Below, in pieces: positions 37,709 through 49,700 of a DNA stretch of 64,000 nucleotides. The notes below the pieces were generated by a model. It was not told the origin of the DNA and ran no database searches. It worked only from the letters and a program-made list of their open reading frames with translations. The stretch's first letter is position 1. Every line of letters starts with the position of its first letter. The DNA comes from Clitopilus passeckerianus. Its lineage: Eukaryota > Basidiomycota > Agaricomycetes > Agaricales > Entolomataceae. A program made the position numbers and the translations under genes. The stretch spans positions 62,001-126,000 of the forward strand of contig CALYLX010000026.1 of assembly GCA_944990035.1 (NCBI GenBank). The letters run 5' to 3'.

Positions 37709-38974
37709 ATGGCATTTGCGTGGTTCTTAGAAGCTTCCGTCTGTTCCGTGATTGTTCTCATCGTCGCAAGGCTTGTTTCCTGGCGCATGAAGCCGACCAT
37801 ACCTCCTTCACGATACAAGGTCATGTCCAAGAGATACAGCGAACCACCAGGTCCCCTCTCTAAAGAGCCGATACTCTCTTCTCGATATCTTACGCTCAAG
37901 AATCATCCTCGAGCAAAAGAAATTGCCGCTCGAGTTCTAGATTACTATCTGGGTGTCTGGCCGTACCCTTCCCCCGAGGCGAAGGCGGTCGACATCAAGC
38001 AAGGCCTCGAGCATTGGGGAATACTTGCATGTCCCAATGCCTCGGACGATCGCACTGAACTTGCCTCCATGTACATCAAGTTTTGGTTCATGTATGATGA
38101 CCTCTTCGAAACTTTGGAGGGCCCCAAGGTAACGACCATCATTAGATTCATATAATGCATCACTGTCTAAGATACGTTTGATAGGTCAAAGAACTGGTCC
38201 CAAGGTTGTTGGCCGTCGTCCGTGGTGAGCAAGCGCCTCAAGACCCCGTCGAAGGCATCATCCACATGCTGTGCCAGAAGATCTCTGCTGTCGGCAACGA
38301 GACCTCTCGTGAGCTAGCCAGGATCCTTTTCGCCGAGACATGTTACTACGTGGAAATGGTCGGTAACAAGGTCGAGCGCGAAAAGAGCCTCAAAGGCGGA
38401 TTCGAGGCTTACCTCAAGTATCGAATTCTTGAAGGCGGGTATTGGTCTGTATCTCCATCATCATTTATGTTGGATCGCGAATTCTTACCCGACTACCCGC
38501 AGGTTTACGATTCAGCTTGCATTCTGGGAGCTCGACTTGGCAATACCCAAACGCATCCGCGAGGACCCACTTTTCCGGGAGCTCGAGTGGGTTGTCGCTG
38601 CTAACGAGATGCTTGTCAACGATATGTTCTCGTACCGATGGGAGATCAAACAGGCCCGGGATGAGATGGAGAAGCAGATCCAGGCTGGCGGCCATTTGGT
38701 TGGTCCCTTAGAAAATGGCTTCGTCGTGTATAATGCTGTTTGCGTTCTCATGCAGCAAGATGGGGTCGGCCCTGCCAACGTTATGGATGTGTTACAGAAG
38801 CACATTACGGCAAACGAGGATCGCTACGAGCCGGCATTGGAGATGTTGAGGTCGAAGTATAAGCACAGTGCGGAGGATCTGATGATTATTGAGAAGGCAT
38901 CGGAAGCCTTGATTAATTACTTCACAGGAACTACCTACTTTGCACAAACCTCCCTGAGATATCGGGATAAGTAG
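37709..38974 (+). CDS. Terpene synthase (class I, sesquiterpene type) with an N-terminal P450-like anchor segment
   Basis: Class I terpene synthases ionise farnesyl diphosphate and cyclise it with Mg2+. There are three exons: 37,709-38,128, 38,185-38,438 and 38,503-38,974, giving 381 residues. The Asp-rich motif is MYDDLFE (residues 128-134), the NSE triad is NDMFSYRWE (from residue 264), and an RY pair lies near the end (SLRYRD). Residues 1-25 are hydrophobic and align without gaps to the start of the neighbouring P450 (11 of 25 identical by eye, including ARLVSW). A P450-like PPGP turn follows at residues 46-49. ATG codons at 37,709 (TATA-linked) and 37,823 (residue 39) are both possible; the second would give a normal soluble enzyme of 343 residues. 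The annotated start therefore decides whether the enzyme is membrane-anchored. The product is not predictable. Confidence 0.88.
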
Positions 38975-40390
38975 GCGTTTCTCAGGCTTTTGCTAGCAGT
39001 TTCTAATTCGTCGCAACACTGTTGGTAAACCGTTGTCTGTATCGTTGTCTGTATAAAATCTTTCTTGAATTCTAAGCGAAAGTAGGAGATCTTTGTTGGA
39101 TTTGTTAGAGACAACGACGACAGGCTTCGTCTTCGGAGCACCTTTTTCTTCAACAGGGAGGTAGTGTTTTGCATCAGGGAATCGGGGGTTTGTAGATATT
39201 CCTAGTTAGTGATGATGAATCAATGCCACCCCGACAAACAATGATATACCTAGATATGCCTAGATAAAGCTTGATCGGGCAAGACCAATAATGATATCTA
39301 TTGACAGAGCCGTCGACAGCCGATACCAAGGCTGGCACAAGGCTGACATGGAATAACTGGTGGACGTATCATTTTGCAGTACGACAGCAATCTTCTACTC
39401 TAGGCGTCAACCGGCTACGACGAAAGGTTGATATCGAAGCTCGGGCGAGGCTGACCTGAAATAACTGGTGGACGTATCATTATGCAGTACGACAGCAACC
39501 TGCTGCCATAGACGTCAACCGGCTATGACGAAAGGTTGATATCGAAGCTCGGGCGAGGCTGACCTGAAATAACTGGGGGACGTACCATTGTGAGGAATGA
39601 CAGAAACATGCTGCTATAGGCTCTACTATCTAGTGGGCTCCGGTGAAATAATGGTGGATTGGACTAGGCTTTATCTCCCAATGCCGTGCAGATATCCTTT
39701 TGTACTCCTCAGGCTCTGATACCCAATGATTGTTACACGATACGTGATTCAGGATAACTCACATGTGCCAGCGTAAAATTGATGACCATAGAAAGTTTCA
39801 TGGCCCAAGCATCGTTTAGAATTGCAATAATTGAAACTACAGGAATTAGAAAAATGGGCTAGGTTCTATCTTTCGCGAGCCATAGATATTCGACCGACAA
39901 AGGGGGTCTGAGATGGTCAAGTGAGATAACTCGCCGACTTGAATAATTTGACACCTATTCTTGTCGTGGTGAGGGGCTGCTACCTGGCAGAATTCCACTG
40001 CTCTGCCGGTGAGCAATCATGACCGCTTCTCGTATCCACAATGAACCCTTCCTCAAGCCTTCCAACGAGGGTCCAAGGATGACTGAAAAGCTCGGGTGTC
40101 CTGACAAGTTGGCGACTCACACAGTGTGATTTAGAGAAGAAACCTAGTATGGAAGACATATTAGTGTCATATTAGGCCTTTATGACACACACCAGGATGC
40201 GCCTGCTGGTCTCCCTTAGCTCTCCTGCGTTCGAATGGCATAGGCATAACGGACGTGATGAAGGGACGTTTGGTGGTAGTGGGTGACATGGAAGATCAGG
40301 CTGACGCTGTTCCATGAGTCAGCACGTTCCAGCACCGTGAGATCTATAACTCACAAAGCCGACCTCTGCTGTCTGATCTGTTCAAGCAAC
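38975..40390. other. Intergenic, with tandem repeats
   Basis: No gene is supportable in this 1.4 kb. It contains the 108-base tandem repeat described separately and a few copies of a CCTAGATA-like word near 39,240-39,265. The 3' part is the upstream region of the oxygenase-like gene. Confidence 0.6.
39352..39590 (+). repeat. 108-base tandem repeat, about 2.2 copies
   Basis: AATAACTGGTGGACGTA starts at 39,352 and 39,460, and AATAACTGGGGGACGTA at 39,568: an exact period of 108. The first two units also share GTATCATT, GCAGTACGACAGCAA, GTCAACCGGCTA and CGAAAGGTTGATATCGAAGC. The third copy degrades after about 25 bases. Confidence 0.85.
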
Positions 40391-41689
40391 ATGGGTTCAA
40401 ATGGTACAAGTGAAAGAGAAGCGGCCCCGGTTGATGTCAATCTGAAATGTGAGCATATTTACGACTGTTCGCACCCGGAGTCACCGTGACTGATCTCAGG
40501 CATGAATTCTATGAATCCAAAGTACCCCTGTTCCCGAAAACAGCAACGCCTTGGGGCTCTCCAATTGGCGATCCCATCTTTACGGATCTCTATCCTGAAA
40601 CCCTCCCCACCGACAGCAGTGGATACACCTCTCTAAAGCAAGAACAGAACCCTGGAGCACAAGAAAAGCTGGGTGAGCTACTTGATGATGGATGGGCCTT
40701 CGTGAACTGGAACGGTATCGTCTCCCGTCCGCTCTACACTGGGAATGGCACGATCTATGGAGTTTTGGCTGGTAGACCCGAAGGTCCTGGTTGGGACGAG
40801 CTCTGTCAAGGAATGACCTCCGTAATGAACAGGGAGCGTGAAAACCCTAACTTCCCTGGCGAGGAGCTCACCTTCGATAAGACTCGCGGAGCGTTTCCAG
40901 CGGTCAACGTTGGAATTCACCATGGATTGGGCACCTCGCACCCCACAAACAATGTGTTGAAAGGTCGCCTCGACACTATCATGCCTAGGCTACTGGAAAA
41001 CCCGGCAATCCAGAACATTGCCAAGTGGCAAGACGGTACGTCCAGTGGTTTTACGATTCGTCTGCCATGATATATCTTACCAGAGTCATGTCCTTGTTCT
41101 AGAAGCGTTTCAGTTCTGGGCGCCAAAGCTCCACGAGCATTACAAGACCGCTCTGCAAGCTGTGCTCAGAGACGACGAATCCAAGAATCGTAAAACTCCC
41201 TTACGGCCCACTTTTCCAGGCATCAGTGTCTGGCCCACTGCCGCTTTCAACTTTGGTCCAGCTGTATGGTGCCGACGGCATCGGGATGTCATGGACCTGG
41301 CGTACGGTTGGTGCAGCATCCTTGCTTTGGGGGATTATAACCCAGACAACGGTGGTCATCTGGTGCTCCCTGACATCCGTACTATCATCCGATTCCCTCC
41401 TGGCTCAACAATCATGATACCGTCTTCCACCCTTACACATTCAAATACATCCGTTGATATTAAAGGCAAGACCGACAATCAAGGCAACGTTCACAGTCAG
41501 GAGAGTCGAGTCTCGTTCACCCAGTATTCAGGGGGTGGACTCTTCCGATGGTACGACTGCAGATTTCAAACCGAGAAGGAGCTCAAATTGGTACCTGAGA
41601 AATTTTCGCTGCATGAGGAGGCAAAGAACAGGAACTGGGAAGATGGATGGGGGTTGCTCAGTCATATTAAAGATTACTACAAGAATTGA
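40391..41689 (+). CDS. 2-oxoglutarate/Fe(II) oxygenase-like protein, fungal double-stranded beta-helix family
   Basis: The C-terminal half has the expected core order. HRD (in CRRHRDVMDLAYGWCSILAL) is the HxD iron pair. GGHLVLPDI and FPPGSTIMIPSS are strands, and LTHSNT is the distal His. RVSFTQYSGGGLFRWYDCRF supplies the Arg for 2-oxoglutarate. The N-terminal half includes GWAFVNWNGIVSRPLYTGNG. A GTACGT...TTCTAG intron near 41,034-41,101 joins AKWQD to EAFQFWAPKLHEH. The pattern resembles a family much expanded in Agaricomycetes. I suspect a relationship to the TET/JBP-like oxygenases known from mushroom genomes but cannot prove it. The start is unsure: ATG 40,391 (MGSNGTSERE) does not splice cleanly into the frame beginning at about 40,495. 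It is convergent with the next gene, 68 bases between stops. Confidence 0.6.
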
Positions 41690-41757
41690 TATGATACGGT
41701 ATTACTGTTTGTAGGAAATTTATGATGGTTTCATGAGTTTCTTCGAGGATGGGGCAC

Positions 41758-44700
41758 CTATGGGGGACTATAAGCAGGAGTTGGACGTGGAAGAAAACAG
41801 AGAGACAAACTTGTTAAGGCCCTTTTGCGCTTCAGCTTCCCATCACTGTTATTCACAATAGCATCGGGCTTATTGCTTGGAACGTCTGAAATGCTGGAAT
41901 CAGTTTTCATGTCCACGAGAAGCTGTCCAATCTGCCCATCTTCATAGGTGTACCCATTCAGTCCATGGCAGATAGAGGCTGCAGAGGGGATTAGAAAGAC
42001 ATTGTAAGACATTCTTTGCTCAGTGACTCACAGATTTGGACTGGTGGCCGATTTCGTGGGGTAATCTTGAAGGTCTGTCCGATCCAAGCGTACGAAGTGC
42101 AATCATGTGCTTCACGTTTATCCACGTATTTCCGAAGCAACTGGGGTTCTAGTCGAAAACATCGCTGAAGTTCGATATCCAGTTCGGCACCAGATTGCTT
42201 GGGCTTGGCTTTGGAGGCTTCAACATGCTTACGTTGAATGTATAGGACGGCAGCAATCTGCGATAACCATTCCCAAAACAGTGTGACTTTACCGTCAATA
42301 TAGTCCCCGGCACTGTTCTCCAGTTGGTACGTAGCAAATAGCCATCGAATTAGTTCTCTTGATCGCTGCCGGGCGTAAATAAGGCGGACACGTTGGTATT
42401 CATTGGTACCCAGAAAGCTCCAGCCGTTGAGCACATTACCGAGCTCGAGAATGCACCCCAGAACAAGAATATCCAAAATACCATCCATTGAAGAAAGGTC
42501 CAGTAGATGGTGATCTGCATTTAGGTCTGCATGCCAGTGTACAACAGGTCATGGTCAGTTGACAAGTACAGGTAAAGGTTTCATGTATCATACCTTCTGT
42601 GTGATCAAGGAAGCATGAGCGGAGAAACACCATGGTCTGACAGAGAAACATAAAGGTATTTTCCATGTGTGCTTGTTTGGAGTGCCCAAGAGCAAACGAC
42701 TGGAATAAGTCATACGCCGTCTGACGGAGGGTTGCTGTGGATATGTAGTAACCGCCGACAAGGACCGATGGCTTTGGACTAATTGCCATTGCAACCGCGC
42801 CCGGGTGGAGAATGCTATTCAGATTTCAGCAAGTGTGATTTGGAAGAATAGTTAGCATTGGCGACTCACAGCCTTGCTCCTGGAAGGAGGATAGCAGGCT
42901 CTATTCTCCAACCATCAGGATTCGATAAAACATGCAGGAAAGAGCTCCAGGCCGTCTGTGGAGATGCATTGTCCAACGGTGTGGCAATATACCAGACCTC
43001 CAAGCCTGCTTTGAGCACTACAAAGCAACCCATTCCCGCTGGCGCGTTCACCAAACGATATGTTCGCCCAGAGCTGCATACACCAAAACGCACAGCAGAG
43101 CCTGGCCATTGATCCCGTTTCGGTCCATCTTTGATGCGTTCCATCTGTTCCCAAATCGCCGCTTCACTCTGGAAGGATTGCGTCTGTTCGAAGTCACCCC
43201 GGAATGTGTAGTTGGTGCAGAGCAGGGGCGTACTTGGAGGCTGCGAAGATTGCATGATCTCCAACGTAGTACCTGTTCTTTTCCTTTCAGTACCGTGTTG
43301 CGAGAAATCTAGGTGTTTCTTTAACCTTGGCATACAAACCATATAATGCGGCCACTTACCCAATATATCACGTCGGGAGTCCAGTGAGCCAAGTATCTCA
43401 AGAACATCAGGTTTCAACGCAAATTCATTGCCCCACGGGAAGCTGCTATCTAGAACCGAGGTGGCATGAACAAGATGGTCGGGGGCTACTAGCAGATGGG
43501 AGTGGCGAAGCTTCTTGAGAATAGCGCGGGGGTCGCTGCTGTAGACTGCGGGGGTAACAACGGTTACCGAGGCAGGTGGCTTGATGCCACCAATAGGTTG
43601 AGAACTGATGTGAGCTTTCGCGACCAACTGTGTGTCTTGCCAGTCCTAAACGATTTGTGAGGAGTAAATCTGGCAAGGTCAAGTCATCGCTTACCAAAAA
43701 GTTTGGAATGTATGAAAGCCAATTATTGAGTGCAGGAACTGGTAGATGTATGATCTGAAGGTTGAAATGAGGTTGAAGGGCAGGTAGATCCGCCGGGATG
43801 CTGAGGCATCGAATCAGTTCTTCCTCGTCATCCTAGATATGTTATGAGTGTTTCCTCCATGACGAGATAATTCGAACTCACTGAGTCCTGAGTCAGGTCA
43901 ATCATAATAATTTGACGGAAGTGTAAGCCTCCGGCGTCCTCTGCCTTACGAATTTTCTCCAGAGCCATCAGATGTTCTTTGGAAGGTGGTGGTGGTTTAC
44001 GGCTACCAGTTGTTGCGCCTTCTTTTGCAGCGGGTGTCGATGCTCCGGGTTTCACGATGGAATTCAGTGACCGTCCAGCCTTTTTATCCTTGCCGCCCGA
44101 TTTGCCCTTCTCAGGCTTATGATCCCCATTGCGGTCCCGATACTCATCACCACTACCATCGTTTCCCTCCTTGCCTTCATCTTTGCCATGCTGAGAGTCG
44201 TATGCTTCGGGTGCTCGCTCGCCATTGGCTTGGTCAATGCTGTTGAGGAGCAGCTCTTCGAGATCCTCATATAACCCGTCCAAACCGCTGTTGGTATCAT
44301 GTTGCCCTGGCAAGGGTCGGTGGGCAGGCGAGGGAAAAGGGGAAGGAGCGGGGGAGGGAAGGGTGGTGGAGACTGGGCTAAGTCCACCCTCGAACAGCTG
44401 CTCTATGAGAGTGGGTGTCGGGTCAGAAAACTTCGAGCTCTCATGTGCTGTTGTTCCGGAAGCTTGGCTAGCTACAAGAGTTCGGTCATGCGTCCCAGGT
44501 ACTTCTGGAGCATTGCTGGGCTCAAGTACTGCCCAACCCGGGAAAGGGGGAAAGGGCGACATGTTGCCTGTCCCAGGCAAAATTGATTGAGGTGGCGATG
44601 CGTACATTATTGGTGTCATCGGTGACCCATGAGCTTCTATCCGTTGAGGGTCAACAACAGCAGCAGCGTGGCGGGGTTGCGTGGATCCTGCATTTTCGTG

Positions 44701-46118
44701 TCTGGGAGATTGCTGACTAGCAGTGGCGGCAGCAGCGGTTGCTTCAGAAATCGTATTGAGCCTATCTATCATTGGTGATGTCAGTTCCTGGCCGACTAAA
44801 TTACTAGGTGATATACCTAGTGAGAAATGGTTCGTAGACCCAGATGATTCATCCAAAAGTGGGAGTATCTCTTTCAGAGAGCCGCGCAACGTGGAGAGCG
44901 CACAACTTGGACTCGTGCGAGTGGTAGCACAGGTCAACAGCGTGTTGTCGATTGCATCCTCTAGGAGTTGGACGCCGCGAGGTTTTGGCCCAAAAGCGGC
45001 ATAAGTTCGCCAGCCCTACCAAAAGATGAATCATCTTTGACTTGCAGCAATGCGGGAGAAAACTCACCTGAAAGCATTTGACCTTGCCTGGAGGGCGAGC
45101 ATCAAGCCTCACCGGAATCAAGAGGCATAAAGGCGACAAGAAGTAAGCTACGTGCAGCGGACCACGTAATTGCGATAATTGAAGGGAAATTTCCGAGAAA
45201 TCCGGGTTCCCTTGACTGTGAGATGTCTATGAGAAGGTGTCGGTACATCCAAGACTGTGGCAATACATACTCGGCGAGGTATCTTTTAAGCTCAGCTACG
45301 GTTCGAGGGAAGTCGTCGTGCCCCTGTGTCGCGTTGGACTCCAAGTCTTTGGTTTTACCAGAAAGGAGCTAAACGTACCTCCAGCAAGTAACCCAGATGG
45401 AAAACAGCAGTATCAAAGTTGGCTCGAAGGGCGTAATAATCAGCGTTGTGGTGGGTTCGACGCATCCTCGTAAACCGAAGGGCAGAGTTACCAAGGCTGG
45501 TGTTCCTCGCGTCGTCGTCGTCTTGGTCCTTCATGTTGGAAGGGCTGAGAATAGCCAATGCGATGTTGACCAAAGACTTGACGTCCGACAGCCGATCTGC
45601 AATAAACTAGGGAAATTGTAAGGGAAAAATGTTAAACTTCGCCGGAATAGAAGCCACATACACCAAAACCATTCAAATCCTTCAAGGACGAGTACATTGT
45701 CCGCGAAGAGAGGATGTTCAATGCCGGGTTTGGAAGGGTGACCTGTGTCAAGCAATCTGGGTCGCTGAGTCCTAGGACTACCTCAACGACTCTGTATGAG
45801 AATAACTTGGACATTGTTGCATCGAGCTCTTGCGTGGAGAGATCGTTTTGGTCGCATCCAAATCGAAGGAAGCTTCTAAATCCACGAACAACCGTAGAAG
45901 GGTATGGTGCAGAATCTTCCTTCATAACCTTCGCCAAATACATCTAGAAGTCATGCAAGACGTTAAGTGAACGTATAAGAAGAACGTCAAAAAGTTCGAA
46001 CCTCCAGCACCTGAATGTTAGTTGTCCCTGTTGTCAACGCTTCCCTCAGCTTCTCGAGAGTCCGACCGGACCATGGTAGGGCGGTAAAAAACGCGCTTTC
46101 CCAGTCAGCTGATTTCAT
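41758..46118 (-). CDS. Large multi-exon protein: helical N-terminus, charged linker, degenerate JmjC/cupin-like C-terminus
   Basis: The start is ATG 46,118 (MKSADWESAFFTALPWSGRT, then LEKLREAL), spliced to MYLAKVMKEDSAPYPSTVVR. The N-terminal third is alpha-helical. A long linker (about 44,700-43,900) is Pro/Ser-rich, then very charged (EYRDRNGDHKPEKGKSGGKD). The last third has DGWRIEPAILLPGARLILHP followed by GAVAMAISPKPSVLVGGYYI and STATLRQTAYDLFQSFALG. This matches the layout of fungal JmjC-like cupins (PG...P..SVL.GGHYYS..TL..T). In active members I expect an HxD before and a His after the GGH strand. Here the first site reads NAPAG and the second MAIS, so iron binding is doubtful. The tail has KLKRKRALTS, a possible nuclear signal. 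Exon joints are approximate. Confidence 0.6.
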
Positions 46119-46790
46119 CGCGGGTTATAGGAAGGTAGGGTATCTCGAGGACCAAAGCTGTGCGGTTTTACACGTAGAGGTGAGGAGAGACGCGAGAGGT
46201 TTTGTCGACACCAGCAAACGTTAATGAGTCACGTGCACCGAGCGCTCGAGGGTTCGGATTCTGGAACCCGCTCAGCCGTTCCGCGCTAAATTCAAGCCAA
46301 CTGCAAACGCCAGGCCGCCAGTAATATGTCTGAATCAATCTTCATCGCCGTGAAAAATGATTGTAGAATTACAGGATGCGCCATGTTCCTCTGTTTTCCT
46401 GAGTCTTCGCGATGAAATCGACAGTCGTCGACTCGTCGTTATGCTTCGTGGTGGATCCCTTGCCAGTGACTGTGTCATTTTCGAACAGCGATGCGTGCAG
46501 GGTATGTACACGAACTTTGGTTAAGAAGGAGAGAAGACTGGGGGTGCAAGAGTGTCACATTGAAAGCAGAATTATTAATGTAAAGGGGGAGAGTACATGT
46601 ATGAAAAAATGCATACTACTAAGACATATCACTGAGTCATGTGTGACAGTACTACACGAAGTAAACCAGGCAACCGACGCCTCCCTCAGACCCAAGCGGA
46701 ACCACACCAATGCTGTCACTTCTTCGGAGTGGCTACTACTAGCAAGTAGTCGAACATTTGAAACCTTCGTGTTGACGACAATCTGCCGCC
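46119..46790. other. Spacer between two minus-strand genes
   Basis: This holds the probable promoter of the gene starting at 46,118 and the 3' end of the upstream gene. A GTACGG donor at about 46,852 with acceptors near 46,780 could extend the upstream gene into this spacer with a weakly coding terminal exon ending near 46,555. I could not decide. Confidence 0.4.
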
Positions 46791-49700
46791 TCAGTCGGCT
46801 TCCACATCACGAATGAGAAAGTGCAGTAGAGTTAAGAGTAAAAGTATAACCGTACCAAGGGAAAGCCTGAGATCCCTCTCGACTTCTAGCTGAATCTGTG
46901 CAAGACGAGCAGCAAGTAGATATATATCTTCCAGCCTTGCATCTGCGTTCCGGAATGCCCTCACATTGTTCTTGTAATTATCGTGTAACCTGGTCATTCT
47001 GGATTTGAATTCGGCGTCATCAGGTTCTAATTTGCCGACATTGGACCTTTGTGCGGGGAGAAGACCTGTATTACGAATTACTTGTTGCAAGCCACTCATA
47101 ATCTGAACAAAATCAGCGGAATTGTGACTGATACTGAAGGATAGTGAGACGTACAACCGCTGAGGAAACTGCCAGTAAGGCAGGGTGAACCAGGACAGAG
47201 TGGTCTCCAAATCGTTCCTTCATGTTAGCAATCGAGGTGTAGTTTCCCAGAAGATATTTGAGAATGCACTTGGCAAGTTCGACTTGACCAGTGAATATGC
47301 GTAGAAGAGATGAGGAGGGCTCTTCTTTGCTGAGAGAGCTGCTACTAGCTGTTGCCTGGGGCGTAACCTGAGCTCCTGAATCTTTGGCTGTTGGTAATAC
47401 AGGGGTACGCGGAGATTGAGTATTGTCAATTAACGTCGAAATCAGGGTCTGAATGGAGGGAGCGGCTTGGTTGGGCGTGCCTGAGCAGGTTTCACCGATC
47501 TTGACGAGAATCTGTTGCAAATCGTTTGATATAGACCCGGTGGGCAGGCCATGAGGCGCATTCGATTGGAGTGCTTTGACCAGGGAATGCGCTTCTGCGA
47601 GTGCTTTTGAGGAGTCCCTATCGTCAATAGCTTGTGCAAGCCTTGGAAAGTATTGAGATGATTTGAGGTGATCGAGTCCTTGGTAATCGAGCCAATCAGC
47701 AAAGACATACAATGCCTGACAAGGAAGTAAGCCAAAAAACATAGAGACGTTGTAAATCGAAGTCACTACCTCTGAAGCTAAACTACCAGCCTCCTGAACG
47801 TGCTGGCCTTGATTCAGGGAAAGATGGAACCTACTAGACGTTCCATCTTCATGGACCGTTTCCTCCAATGGCACCATATTCTCCCCTTGTAAGATCCTTG
47901 TCAAGATATCAAGGAACGAGGAACGAAGCCTGGCGTCTGAATCCACGAAGCCTGGCTGATGATTTGAGGTCTCAATAGCAGGTATATCGTTTGCGGCAAC
48001 AGGTGTGATGCTATGCTGCAAGGCACCAGCGAATTCGTCTTGGTTTGCCCCCATAGTGCCATCAAGTTCGGAAACTTGAGTTGTACGTTGATTGCTGAAA
48101 GGGTGGGCAGGCGACTGTGACAACGATAGACTTGGTTGTGGCGGTTGATTAACAGTACTGGCAGCTACGGCCTCGACTTGCCCAGCTCCTCCTCCGTATT
48201 GGTAATCATAGCCCTGGAAGTCCATAGCAGTCATAGGATATTGAGGTCCTGCATGGGAGCTTTCGGTTTGGGGTTGCGGATGGTCTGGAAAGTCGCCGGT
48301 GTGAGAGTCACGACTGAACGATGACCGCTCGGTTGAAAAGCCATGCTGATTGACCACCAATTGAGGCGCAGGCGGGGCATCCGTGGCGAAGGCTGCATCA
48401 TCCTGATGGGTAGCAGACACAGGAAGAAATAATTTTTCAAGCTCGTGAAGTCCTAGGTACCATTCTTCGGCCGGATTTTTGTACTTTCGGTCCCGCGAGG
48501 AATTGTCCCTTGGTGGACCCATTGTTCTTCCCGAACTTGGAGGAGTAGCTGCCAGTGGCGGCTGCGTGGGCATTCCTGATCCCTAATCCACAGATTCGAA
48601 GGTTAGTAAGGTGATGGAAAGTGTTGTCTAATTACGCACGTGAACAGGATATCTTTTGCCTCGTCCTTGTTGACCAACCTGGCCGCCGCCTGCCTGATGT
48701 ACTGCCTGTAGATGACCGGTGAGCATCCAATGTCGGGGAAGAGATGGGACACATTACATACCATAGCTGTTGTCACCGGTGGCTGAGGCCACTCAACTAC
48801 TGTGTTCCCAGCTGCAGACGCAGTCATGTTCATTGGTATCTGGGTGGCATATGCAGGACCCCTCTGGTCCTCAAGCGAGTTGTCCTAGTTAGTAGTGAGT
48901 AAACCGAAAGTTATCATCCAAGTTGATGCCTAGTGGACTCACTGGTTGTGGGTAATGCACCGGAACACTAGAGAAATCCCATTCAGAACCCAGGAACCGT
49001 TGGTTGACGCTCTGGTCATCAAAACTGTAAGAAAGCTGATCATCAACAGTCTAGCAAAGCATACTGGCATACGCCCCCCATTTTTTCCTAGGGTGGGGGT
49101 AGGGTTCAAACTTCCGGCTACGCTGTTGGTTTGGGCGTTTGACGGCATCGACTAAGAAAGAAACATTAGTGAATCCAGATTAAGTTCCATTCAAATTTGA
49201 ACACAGCGTACAGGTGCATTGATAGGGAACTAGCCGCGGCTTAATCAACACGGACGTGAAAATTGAAGTATGGTAAGGACATACAGAAGGGCCAAGGAGC
49301 CCACGTAACTCCTCAGTGTTGACCGTCTGGCTCGGTGCAGAAAACTGAAAGCGAGAGGCGCATCACGTAGGTTATCAGTGTGGTCTTTAGTAGTAAGGAG
49401 GTCGAAAGAGGTCCATACATCGTTCCTCTGCATGTTTCTGCTGAACTAGAGCAGGCATTTATAATCAAAAGGGCGTCACGATATTGATGAAGGAATGCAC
49501 GAACCTCTCTGGCGGGTTCCTGGGATCGCGCTTCGTAGTCGGTAAGGGTTGAATTCAGCTTTGGTATCGGCCATTGTCTGCTATCCGGGTGCTACCAGTG
49601 ATACAAATCAGTAAGAGAAGATCGGCGAGAGAATTAGTTGGACTCTGGAGAAAATTACTACCTTCATCGGTCGGTGCTTGGGTGGCGAACACATCTGCTT

